Of a stretch of DNA of 53,286 nt, positions 44,710 to 52,666 are shown in pieces. How positions within the stretch are numbered: position 1 is the stretch's first letter; every line of letters starts with the position of its first letter. The position numbers were made by a program, and so were the translations under genes. This DNA comes from Intrasporangiaceae bacterium (GTDB lineage Bacteria > Actinomycetota > Actinomycetes > Actinomycetales > Dermatophilaceae), in assembly GCA_021324575.1 (NCBI GenBank), contig JAJPIW010000008.1, forward strand, positions 1 to 53,286, in the 5' to 3' direction. Under the pieces are notes generated by a model that searched no databases, was not told the origin of the DNA, and saw only the letters and a list, made by a program, of their open reading frames with translations.

Positions 44710-47700
44710 ATGGTCAGACCCGGGACGTCGCCCTTGCTCGCGGGCGATCGCGCGCCGAGCCCCCGGACCCTCGTCGACATCTTCGGCGAGACCGTCGCCG
44801 ACCACCCCGAGGCGCTCGCCCTGGACAGCGGTGTCGAGGTCATGACGTATGCCGAGCTGTCGGCTGCCGCGACCGAGGTCGCCGAGGAGCTGGCGGGCCT
44901 CGGGATCGGGGCCGGTGACAAGGTCGGGGTCCGGATACGGTCCGGCACGACCGACCTGTATGTGGCGATCCTCGGCATCCTCCATGCCGGTGCGGCCTAC
45001 GTCCCGGTCGACGCCGACGACCCCGACGAGCGCGCACGCACCGTGTTCGGGGAGTCGCGGGTGGCCGCGATCATCGGCAACGGGCTGGCCATCGCCCCCA
45101 CCTCGCCCACCCCACTGCTGCCGAGACCCGCCGTAGGGGCCGTCGACCCGGCCGACGAGACCGCCGATCCGATCGACGGGGTCGAAGGAGCCGAAGCGGC
45201 ACTGGACATTCCGACGCCGCAGGACGACGCCTGGGTCATCTTCACCTCCGGATCCACCGGGACTCCCAAGGGCGTGGCCGTCACCCACCGCAACGCCGCT
45301 GCCTTCGTCGACGCCGAGTCGCGGATGTTCCTGCAGGGCGAATCGATCGAGCCCGGTGACCGGGTCATGGCCGGGCTCTCGGTGGCCTTCGACGCAAGCT
45401 GCGAGGAGATGTGGCTGGCGTGGGCACACGGGGCCTGCCTCGTGCCGGCACCGCGCTCGCTCGTCCGGTCCGGCGTCGACGTGGGTCCGTGGCTGCAGGC
45501 CAACAACATCACCATCGTCTCCACGGTGCCCACGCTCGTGGCCCTGTGGCCGCCGCGGTCGCTGGAGCAGGTGCGACTGCTCATCATGGGCGGCGAGGCC
45601 TGCCCTGCCGAGCTCGCGGCCCGGCTCCAGGCGCCCGGTCGCGAGGTCTGGAACACCTACGGCCCCACCGAGGCCACCGTCGTCGCGTGCGGCACCCAGC
45701 TCGACGGCACCGAACCGGTCCGGATCGGGCTCCCGCTCGACGGCTGGGACCTCGCCGTCGTCGACGCTGCCGGGAACCCGGTCGCCGAGGGGGAGTCCGG
45801 CGAGCTGGTCATCGGCGGGGTCGGCCTGGCGCGCTACCTCGACCCGGTCAAGGATGCCGAGAAGTACGCCCCCATGCCCTCCCTCGGCTGGGCTCGGGCC
45901 TACCGCTCCGGCGACGTCGTCCGCAACGACTCCGCCGGCCTGGTCTTCGCGGGGCGCGCCGACGACCAGATCAAGCTCGGCGGTCGGCGGATCGAGCTGG
46001 GGGAGATCGACGGCCAGCTGCTGCGGGTCCCGGGCGTCGTCGGGGCCGCGTCCGCCGTCCGCAGGACCGGGTCGGGCAACTCGATCCTCGTCGGCTACGT
46101 GACGGTCGACGCGGCATACGACGCCCCAACAGCGTTGGAGCTACTGCGTTCCCGTATGCCGGCCGCTCTCGTCCCGCGGCTGGCCGTCGTCGACGACCTG
46201 CCGACCCGAACGTCCGGCAAGGTCGACCGTGACGCCCTGCCCTGGCCGCTGCCGGCCCGCGCCGACGGCCCGCGACCCGACCTCTCGCCGACCCAGGCCT
46301 GGCTCGCCGACATCTGGCGCGACGTCCTCGCCGCCGAGGTCTCCGACGCGCGGGCCGACTTCTTCGACTTCGGCGGCGGCTCGCTGACCGCCGCGCAGGT
46401 CGTGGGAAGGATCCGCGAGCGGCACGCGGAGGTCGCGGTCGGCGACGTCTACGAGCACCCCAAGATCGCCGACCTCGCCTCCTACCTCGACGGCCTCGGT
46501 GCCAGTGGCAACACGACCGAGCGCGAGGTGGGGCGGCTGCGTCGACGTACCCAGGTCGGCCAGATGCTCTCGCTCATCCCGCTGCGCACGCTGGCGGCCG
46601 CCCGCTGGTCGGCCTGGCTGATGCTCGGCTCCCGGGTCCTCCACCCCTGGGTCGGGTGGCTGCCGACCCCGCCGTGGTGGGTGGTGGTCGTCGCGTTCGG
46701 CCTGTTCGTCCTGCCGCCGGGCCGGATGGCGGTCGCGGCGGCCCTGGCCCGGGTCGTCCTGCGCGGCGTCACGGTCGGGCAGCACCCCCGGGGCGGGTCC
46801 GCGCACCTGCGGATCTGGCTGGCGGGCCGGATCCAGGACGAGCTGGCCGCGACGTCACTGGCCGGTGCGCCCTGGTTCCCTTGGTACGCAAGGCTGCTCG
46901 GCTGCCAGATCGCTGACGGTGTGGACCTGCACACCGTCCCGCCGGTGACCGGGTTCCTCACCGTCGGCAGCCGCGCGGCGGTCGAGTCCGAGGTCGACCT
47001 CACCGGCAACTGGGTCGACGGCGACGTCCTCCACGTCGGCGCCGTCACGATCGGCGCGCGTTCCCGGATCGGCGCGCGGAGCATGCTCGGCCCCGGTGCG
47101 GTGGTCGGCAAGGACGCCGAGGTGGCGCCCGGCTCGTACGTCGACGGGGTCGTCCCGGCCGGCCAGTTCTGGTCGGGGTCACCGGCCGAGCCGCGCAACC
47201 GCGCGCGCGGCCCGTGGTCCGACGAGCCACCACCGGCCGGTCGGAGGTGGCTCGGGGCGTATGCCGTGCTGTCCCTCCTCCTCGGCGCGCTCCCGCTCCT
47301 CGCCCTCCTGGCCGGTGGTGTCGTCCTGTGGCGGCCCATGTCCCGCGCCACCTCGGTCCGGGACGCACTGGTGGCCGTGCTGCCCTGGCTGCCACTGGCC
47401 GGGGTCGTCGGCTTCGCCGTGCTCCTCGTCTCGGTGCTGGTGGTCGTCCGGGTGCTGGCCGTGTTCATCCGCCCCGGCCACGTCCCGGTGCGCTCCGCGA
47501 CGGGCGTCGCCGTCTGGGGGACCGTGCGCGTCCTGGACGAGGCGCGCGACTGGCTCTTCCCGCTCTACTCCGGTGCGCTCACGCCGGCCTGGCTGCGGCT
47601 GCTGGGGGCCAAGATCGGCAAGGACGTCGAGGCCTCGACCGTCCTGATGATCCCCAAGCTGACGAGCGTCGGCGACGGGGCGTTCCTCGCCGACGACACC

Positions 47701-48633
47701 CTCATCGGCGGCTACGAGCTCGGCGGGGGGTGGCTGCGGGTCGACGACGTCAAGATCGGCAAGCGGGCCTTCGTCGGCAACTCGGGGATGGCGGCGCCCG
47801 GCCGCAAGGTGCCCAAGGCGTCGCTCGTCGCCGTCCTCTCCGCGGCACCCCGCCGAGCCGACGCGAAGTCCGGCGCGTCCTGGATCGGCAGCCCACCCAC
47901 CAAGCTGCGCCGGGTGGCCAAGGGAGCCGACACGAGCCGCACCTACGAGCCGTCGACCCGGCTCAAGGTGCTGCGCGGCCTCGTCGAGTCGATGCGGGTG
48001 GTCCCGATGCTCATCGCGGCCCTGCTCAACGTGGCGGTCGCGTTCGCCCTGCTCGCCCTCCTGGCACACGGGGTGTGGCTGGCCGCGATCCTCGGTGGCG
48101 TGGTCCTCGCGGTCGCCGGTGTCCTCGCAGCACTGGTCACCGTCGCCGCCAAATGGCTGCTCGTCGGACGGCATACGGTCGGGGACCACCCGCTCTGGTC
48201 CGGCTTCGTCTGGCGCAACGAGCTGGCCGACACCTTCACCGAGTTCCTCGCCGCGCGCTGGTTCGTCCCGACCGTCCTCGGCACCTGGGCCCTCAACGTG
48301 TGGCTGCGCATGCTCGGCGCCAAGATCGGCCACGGCGTCTGGTGCGACACCTACTGGCTCCCCGAGACCGACCTCGTCGAGCTCGGCGACGGCGCGACGG
48401 TCAACGCCGGCACGGTCGTCCAGACCCACCTCTTCCACGACCGGGTCCTCGCCCTCGATACGGTGAAGGTCAAGGCGGGCGCCACCCTCGGTCCCAACAG
48501 CGTCGTCCTGCCGGCCGCCACCATCGGCCGGCACACGACGATCGGGCCGGGATCGCTCGTCATGCGCGGAGAGTCCGTGCCGAGCCGGACCCGATGGATC
48601 GGCAACCCGATCGGCCCCTGGGAGGAGAGCTAG
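44710..48633 (+). CDS. Pls-like membrane NRPS (poly-lysine type)
   Basis: A 1307-residue protein with the layout and length of the epsilon-poly-L-lysine synthetase Pls of Streptomyces albulus (about 1320 residues). Adenylation domain: TSGSTGTPKG at 179-188, D228-A229, NTYGPTE near 315, the final lysine K504. Carrier domain: FGGGS with the phosphopantetheine serine S558. Then membrane helices (about 600-680, 850-920, 1090-1150) alternate with three repeats starting RLLGCQIADGV (727), RLLGAKIGKDV (962) and RMLGAKIGHGV (1198), left-handed-beta-helix-like pseudo-condensation modules. My hand-read specificity residues are D-A-E-T-I-G-T-V-V-K, close to the lysine code D-A-E-S-I-G-S-V-C-K. It should join amino acids into a homopolymer at the membrane. 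The M1 peptidase gene overlaps its stop (TAGTG). Confidence 0.88.
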   Translation: MVRPGTSPLLAGDRAPSPRTLVDIFGETVADHPEALALDSGVEVMTYAELSAAATEVAEELAGLGIGAGDKVGVRIRSGTTDLYVAILGILHAGAAYVPVDADDPDERARTVFGESRVAAIIGNGLAIAPTSPTPLLPRPAVGAVDPADETADPIDGVEGAEAALDIPTPQDDAWVIFTSGSTGTPKGVAVTHRNAAAFVDAESRMFLQGESIEPGDRVMAGLSVAFDASCEEMWLAWAHGACLVPAPRSLVRSGVDVGPWLQANNITIVSTVPTLVALWPPRSLEQVRLLIMGGEACPAELAARLQAPGREVWNTYGPTEATVVACGTQLDGTEPVRIGLPLDGWDLAVVDAAGNPVAEGESGELVIGGVGLARYLDPVKDAEKYAPMPSLGWARAYRSGDVVRNDSAGLVFAGRADDQIKLGGRRIELGEIDGQLLRVPGVVGAASAVRRTGSGNSILVGYVTVDAAYDAPTALELLRSRMPAALVPRLAVVDDLPTRTSGKVDRDALPWPLPARADGPRPDLSPTQAWLADIWRDVLAAEVSDARADFFDFGGGSLTAAQVVGRIRERHAEVAVGDVYEHPKIADLASYLDGLGASGNTTEREVGRLRRRTQVGQMLSLIPLRTLAAARWSAWLMLGSRVLHPWVGWLPTPPWWVVVVAFGLFVLPPGRMAVAAALARVVLRGVTVGQHPRGGSAHLRIWLAGRIQDELAATSLAGAPWFPWYARLLGCQIADGVDLHTVPPVTGFLTVGSRAAVESEVDLTGNWVDGDVLHVGAVTIGARSRIGARSMLGPGAVVGKDAEVAPGSYVDGVVPAGQFWSGSPAEPRNRARGPWSDEPPPAGRRWLGAYAVLSLLLGALPLLALLAGGVVLWRPMSRATSVRDALVAVLPWLPLAGVVGFAVLLVSVLVVVRVLAVFIRPGHVPVRSATGVAVWGTVRVLDEARDWLFPLYSGALTPAWLRLLGAKIGKDVEASTVLMIPKLTSVGDGAFLADDTLIGGYELGGGWLRVDDVKIGKRAFVGNSGMAAPGRKVPKASLVAVLSAAPRRADAKSGASWIGSPPTKLRRVAKGADTSRTYEPSTRLKVLRGLVESMRVVPMLIAALLNVAVAFALLALLAHGVWLAAILGGVVLAVAGVLAALVTVAAKWLLVGRHTVGDHPLWSGFVWRNELADTFTEFLAARWFVPTVLGTWALNVWLRMLGAKIGHGVWCDTYWLPETDLVELGDGATVNAGTVVQTHLFHDRVLALDTVKVKAGATLGPNSVVLPAATIGRHTTIGPGSLVMRGESVPSRTRWIGNPIGPWEES

Positions 48634-49958
48634 TGCTGGGTACCGACCCCTACGTCCCCCGGCACGGCGACGACTCCTACGCCGTCACCCACCACGACCT
48701 GCGGCTCGCCTACAACCCTGCGACCAACCGGCTGGACGCCGTCGCGCTGCTCGACGTCCTCGTCCTCGCGGCCACCAAGCGGCTCACCCTCGACCTGCAC
48801 CGGCTCAAGGTCGGCAAGGTCGCCGTGACCGGCGCCCGGCTGGCCAAGTACACCCAGGACGACTCCCACCTCACCCTCTCCTTCGGGACGGCGCTCGCCG
48901 CCGGGACGCGCCTGGCCGTCAAGATCCCGTATGCCGGCAAGCCCATCCCGGTCCGCTCGCGCGTCCTCGGCGAGGCGGGCTGGGAAGAGCTCACCGACGG
49001 GGTGATCGTGGCGAGCCAGCCGCACGGTGCGCCGTCCTGGTTCCCGTGCAACGACCGAGCCGACAACAAGGGGACCTTCGCGTTCGAGCTGACCGTGCCC
49101 GCGGCATACGAGGTGGCCTTCAGCGGCGACCTGGTGAGCGTCGACCGGTCCGGCGGCAACCGGATCTGGACCTACACCCAGCCCAGCCCGATGGCGCCCT
49201 ACCTCGCGACGGTCCAGATCGGCCCGTACTGCAGGCGCCGTCTCCGGCAGGTCGACGCCGAGCAGCCGGTCGAGGTCGTCGCGCCGGTGGACCTGCCCGC
49301 CGCCGAGTTCGAGGCGTCCTTCGGGCAGCAGCCGGCGATGATGGCCTACTTCGAGTCCGCCTTCGGGTCCTACCCCTTCGGGTCGTACACGACGGTCGTC
49401 ACCGACGACCCCCTCGAGATCCCCCTGGAGTCCCAGGCGCTGTCGACGTTCGGCCGCAACTTCTGCAGCCCGGACTGGCACGCCGTCCGCCTCGTCGCGC
49501 ACGAGCTGGCGCACCAGTGGTTCGGCAACGCCGTGACGGTCGCCAAGTGGCGTGACATCTGGCTGCACGAGGGCTTCGCCTGCTACGCCGAGTGGCTGTG
49601 GTCGGAGCAGTCCGGCGGCCCGACGGCGGGGGAGCGGGCGGCACTGCACCACGCCCGGCTCGACGAGCTGCCGCAGGACCTCCTCCTCGCCGACCCGACG
49701 CCGGAGCTGATGTTCGACGACCGGGTCTACAAGCGGGGGGCATTGACCTTGCACGCCCTGCGCTGTGCGGTCGGCGACGACACGTTCTTCACGATCCTGC
49801 GGACCTGGGTGGCCGACAACGCCGGCGGCTCGGTCTCGACCGAGGGTTTCGTCCAGCACGCGGAGCAGGTGGCCGGCCGGACCCTCGGCTTCGTCTTCCG
49901 GCCCTGGCTCTACGAGCTGCCGCTGCCGGCCCTGCCGGTGCAGACCGCCGCGAGGTAG
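48633..49958 (+). CDS. M1 family zinc aminopeptidase
   Basis: A 441-residue M1 metallopeptidase, about half the length of PepN. The zinc site HELAH is H290, E291, H294, with third ligand E313 (HEGFACYAEW), giving the HEXXH-x18-E spacing. In place of the GAMEN exopeptidase motif stands PLESQAL, as in related short M1 proteins. No signal peptide is evident. GTG 48633 overlaps the synthetase stop by one base, so its translation depends on it. Producers of epsilon-poly-lysine encode zinc aminopeptidases (Pld) that degrade the polymer and protect the cell, so that role is the natural inference. Confidence 0.9.
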   Translation: MLGTDPYVPRHGDDSYAVTHHDLRLAYNPATNRLDAVALLDVLVLAATKRLTLDLHRLKVGKVAVTGARLAKYTQDDSHLTLSFGTALAAGTRLAVKIPYAGKPIPVRSRVLGEAGWEELTDGVIVASQPHGAPSWFPCNDRADNKGTFAFELTVPAAYEVAFSGDLVSVDRSGGNRIWTYTQPSPMAPYLATVQIGPYCRRRLRQVDAEQPVEVVAPVDLPAAEFEASFGQQPAMMAYFESAFGSYPFGSYTTVVTDDPLEIPLESQALSTFGRNFCSPDWHAVRLVAHELAHQWFGNAVTVAKWRDIWLHEGFACYAEWLWSEQSGGPTAGERAALHHARLDELPQDLLLADPTPELMFDDRVYKRGALTLHALRCAVGDDTFFTILRTWVADNAGGSVSTEGFVQHAEQVAGRTLGFVFRPWLYELPLPALPVQTAAR

Positions 49959-50410
49959 CCCTCGGGCGCCTCGATCGCGAGGATCTCGTATGCCGCGAGC
50001 TGCACCTCGGTCATCGGCGTGGCGAGCCCGGTGCCGAGGTACTTCAGGACGGCCTCCTTGGCGACCCATAGGGCGGCCGCGTCGGTCGACCCCGAGCCTG
50101 GCTCCTCACCGGGCGCGAGCACGAGCTCGGGCCGCCAGTCCCGCTCCACGGCGGCCACCGACTCGACGTCCACACCGACCGGTGTGCCCGCCAGCACCGT
50201 GACCAGGTGCGGCCCGCTGCGCGCCAGGCTGACGTGGACCTGAGTCCCGTCGTACCGGAGCCAGGGACGCCCGTGCCCGGCCGAGCCGCATACGGGACAC
50301 AGCCGCCCGACCTCGACGGGCCCGGCGCCCCGGGCGGCGCGGGCGTGCGTGGTGAGTGCCGCGTCGGCGTCCCGGTCACTCGGCCACCACCGCACGTCCA
50401 CCTCGCGCAT
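49910..50410 (-). CDS. 4'-phosphopantetheinyl transferase
   Basis: A 166-residue PPTase of the short Sfp-like type that transfers phosphopantetheine from CoA to carrier-domain serines. Motifs: GVDVE at 79-83 with Mg-binding D81 and E83, and WVAKEAVLK at 115-123 with K118 and E119. A small C38-x-x-C41 ribbon-like region (RLCPVCGSAGHGRPW) precedes HVSLAR, as in other actinobacterial members. The gene is convergent with the M1 gene and overlaps its 3' end by 49 bases. It is the obvious activator of S558 of the synthetase. Its start codon lies at the edge of a 28-base-arm palindrome. Confidence 0.9.
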   Translation of the reverse strand: MREVDVRWWPSDRDADAALTTHARAARGAGPVEVGRLCPVCGSAGHGRPWLRYDGTQVHVSLARSGPHLVTVLAGTPVGVDVESVAAVERDWRPELVLAPGEEPGSGSTDAAALWVAKEAVLKYLGTGLATPMTEVQLAAYEILAIEAPEGYLAAVCTGRAGSGSS

Positions 50411-50476
50411 AACTCTCCAATTGCTACGTTGTGAACGCGCTCCCGCCGGTTCACAACGTAGCAATCGGAGGGTTAT
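50409..50476. terminator. Long palindrome between MFS and PPTase genes
   Basis: Arms of 28 bases (50409-50436 and 50449-50476) pair with two mismatches, both tolerable as G-U in one RNA strand, around a 12-base loop; the core of the left arm is CCAATTGCTACGTTGTGAAC. It fills the whole space between the MFS stop (50473-50475) and the PPTase ATG (50408-50410), both on the minus strand. It can act as terminator or attenuator for the upstream MFS transcript and would sit in the PPTase leader. Confidence 0.7.
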
Positions 50477-51702
50477 GAACCGGAGTCGGCGTGGGCGATG
50501 TGGGCGAGCTGACGCCAGACGAGGACGAGGGTGATCCCTGACCCGACGAAGGCGAACCAGAACGGTGCCGCCAGTCCCCACTGCTCGGCGATGACGCCGC
50601 CGAGTCCCTGACCGATGACGAGACCGGCGAAGAGGCCCACGACGTAGACACTGCCCACCCGGCCCTGGAACTCGGTCGGCACCGCCCGCTGGCGGACGGT
50701 GTAGCCGAGCGTTCCCCAGACGAAGGCGTAGGCACCGAAGACGACCATGATGACCATTGCCACCCACGGCACGGTCGTCAGTGCGAGCGACAGGTGGGTG
50801 AGCACCTCGAGCAGCAAGCAGCCGCGCATGAGGGTCTTGAGCGCGACCCGGCGCTGCAGCCAGTCGAAGGACGCGGTGCCCGCGATGCCGCCGACCGCGG
50901 TCGCGGTCGTGAGGAGGCCGAAGCCGACCTCGCCCATGTGCAGCCGGTTCAGCGAGTACAGGACGAGCACCGACCACGCGGCACCCCAGGTGATGTTGAA
51001 GACGAAGATGACGACCGCGAGGGTCCGCACGGCCGCGTGGCCCCACAGGAACCGGAGCCCGTCGACGACGTCGCGCCGGACGTTGGTCACCGCTTCGCCG
51101 CGTACCCCGCCCTTGGGCGTCGCGATCCGAGACACGAGCATGACCCCGAACGCCACGCTCACCGCCTGGGTCACGAACGGCACCGCCATCCCGGCCGCGA
51201 ACAGGAACGCGCCGACCGGGGGGCCCACAAGCTGGTTCGCTGCGAGGTTGCCGGCCTGCATCCGGGCACTGCCGATCGCGAGGTCGGCCTTGTCGACGAG
51301 CATCGGCAGCAGTGTCGAGGACGTCGAGTCGGCGAACACCTCACCGATGCCGAAGCAGAACATGACGATGAGGACCACGGTGATGTTCACGGCGTGGGTC
51401 AGGATCATCACGCACAGGGCAGCGACGATGAGTGCGCGCACGGCATCGGCGACCATGACGACCACGCGCCGGTCGAGACGGTCGGCGAGGGCACCGGCAT
51501 ACAGCCCGAAGAGCAGCCACGGGAGCCGTTGGAGCAGACCGGCGAGCGCCACGAGAATCGCGTTGTGGGTCTGGGAGGCGACGAGGAGGGGGCCGGCCGC
51601 CAGGGCGATGCCGTCACCGATGTTGCCGACCAGGTTCGAGGCGAAGAGCCACCGGAAGCTCAGCCCCATCCGGGGCGGCAGGACCCGGTCGAGGAGGCTC
51701 AC
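50473..51702 (-). CDS. MFS transporter
   Basis: A 409-residue major facilitator with about twelve helices, of the EntS/MacB-independent drug-efflux style (MFS_3). Marks are RWLFASNLVGNIGDGIALAAGPLL in helix 1, LYAGALADRLDRR (motif A) and FGIGEVFADSTSSTLLPMLV. The GTG start is at 51702. It lies in the same island as the synthetase and upstream of the PPTase on the same strand, so export of, or resistance to, the island's product is possible; no sequence evidence fixes the substrate. It is divergent from the ArsR gene with an operator-like dyad between. Confidence 0.87.
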   Translation of the reverse strand: MSLLDRVLPPRMGLSFRWLFASNLVGNIGDGIALAAGPLLVASQTHNAILVALAGLLQRLPWLLFGLYAGALADRLDRRVVVMVADAVRALIVAALCVMILTHAVNITVVLIVMFCFGIGEVFADSTSSTLLPMLVDKADLAIGSARMQAGNLAANQLVGPPVGAFLFAAGMAVPFVTQAVSVAFGVMLVSRIATPKGGVRGEAVTNVRRDVVDGLRFLWGHAAVRTLAVVIFVFNITWGAAWSVLVLYSLNRLHMGEVGFGLLTTATAVGGIAGTASFDWLQRRVALKTLMRGCLLLEVLTHLSLALTTVPWVAMVIMVVFGAYAFVWGTLGYTVRQRAVPTEFQGRVGSVYVVGLFAGLVIGQGLGGVIAEQWGLAAPFWFAFVGSGITLVLVWRQLAHIAHADSGS

Positions 51703-51756
51703 AAACCAACGACCCTAACCCGGGACCGAGCGCGTCGCGATTCCTTTTCGACGCCA

Positions 51757-51790
51757 TTGACATACAACCAAACGGTTGTATATTGGAGAG
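51757..51790 (+). promoter_or_regulatory. Promoter and operator of a leaderless ArsR gene
   Basis: TTGACA (51757-51762), a 16-base spacer and TATATT (51779-51784) make the clearest sigma-70-type promoter in the window. A dyad ATACAACC-AAAC-GGTTGTAT (51762-51781) occupies the spacer and part of the -10, ideal for repression. Only six bases separate the -10 from the GTG at 51791, so the transcript most likely begins at or next to the start codon. The region is unusually A/T-rich. Confidence 0.75.
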
Positions 51791-52168
51791 GTGGACACGA
51801 CGGACGAGGACCGGGCAGATGCCCTGTTCCACGCGCTCTCGGACCGCACCCGGCGCGACATCATGCGCCGCGTGCTGGCCGGCGAGCACTCCGTCTCGAG
51901 CCTCGCCGCGAGCTACGACATGAGCTTCGCCGCGGTCCAGAAGCACGTCGCGGTCCTCGAGCGGGCCGGCCTGCTCAGCAAGCGGCGCAGCGGCCGCGAG
52001 CAGCTGGCCACCGGCGAGGTCGACGCCGTCCGCTCGGTCGCCTCCATGCTGGACGAGCTGGAGGCCGTCTGGCGCGGACGCATCGACCGGATCGACGAGC
52101 TGCTCGCTCGCAGTCCCACCCGTCTCACCCGTTTCACCGACAGTTCCAGCCCCGACAAGGAGACCTGA
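51791..52168 (+). CDS. ArsR family transcriptional regulator
   Basis: A 125-residue winged-helix ArsR/SmtB-type repressor: ADALFHALSDRTRRDIMRRVLAGEHSVSSLAASYDMSFAAVQKHVAVLERAGLL is the DNA-binding domain. It lacks the cysteine metal sites of ArsR or SmtB and belongs to the group paired with SRPBCC (AHSA1) proteins, whose gene follows one base after the stop. GTG 51791 is chosen because the promoter -10 element ends only six bases upstream, which implies leaderless translation; a TTG at 51776 is in frame but lies within the promoter. It probably represses its own operon through the dyad. Confidence 0.87.
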   Translation: MDTTDEDRADALFHALSDRTRRDIMRRVLAGEHSVSSLAASYDMSFAAVQKHVAVLERAGLLSKRRSGREQLATGEVDAVRSVASMLDELEAVWRGRIDRIDELLARSPTRLTRFTDSSSPDKET

Positions 52169-52169
52169 C

Positions 52170-52661
52170 ATGCCCGTCATCGACATCAGCAAGGACATCG
52201 ACACCCGCACCCTCACCATCACGGCGGAGTTCGCCGCACCGGTCCAGCGGCTGTGGGACCTGTATGCCGACCCGCGCCAGCTCGAGCGGGTCTGGGGTCC
52301 GCCGACCTACCCGGCGACGTTCGTGGACCACGCGCTCACCCCGGGGTCGCGCTCGACGTACTACATGACCAGTCCTGAGGGGGAGCGGTTCTACGGCTTC
52401 TGGGAGATCACCTCGGTCACCGAGCCGACCGGCTTCGCCTTCGACGACGGCTTCGCCGACGCCGACTTCGCGCCGCAGCCGGGTATGCCGGTCTCGGGCA
52501 ACGCGGTGGTCTTCGAACCGGCCGGCGACGGCACGCGCGCGACCTGGACCAGCCGGTACGCGACAGCCGAGGACATGCGCAAGGTGCTCGACATGGGCAT
52601 GGAGGAGGGCGCGCGCGAGGCGATGGGTCAGATCGACGACCTCCTCGCCGAGATCGCCTGA
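52170..52661 (+). CDS. SRPBCC/AHSA1 domain protein
   Basis: A 163-residue START-like protein of the AHSA1 group: ITAEFAAPVQRLWDLYADPRQLERVWGPPTYPATF, YYMTSPEGERFYGFWEI, DDGFADADFAPQPGMPV. Such proteins bind hydrophobic ligands, and ArsR-SRPBCC pairs are common, but the ligand is unknown. ATG 52170 follows AAGGAGA, one base after the ArsR stop. Its stop is followed at once by the second 51-bp repeat array. Confidence 0.87.
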   Translation: MPVIDISKDIDTRTLTITAEFAAPVQRLWDLYADPRQLERVWGPPTYPATFVDHALTPGSRSTYYMTSPEGERFYGFWEITSVTEPTGFAFDDGFADADFAPQPGMPVSGNAVVFEPAGDGTRATWTSRYATAEDMRKVLDMGMEEGAREAMGQIDDLLAEIA

Positions 52662-52666
52662 CCCGG

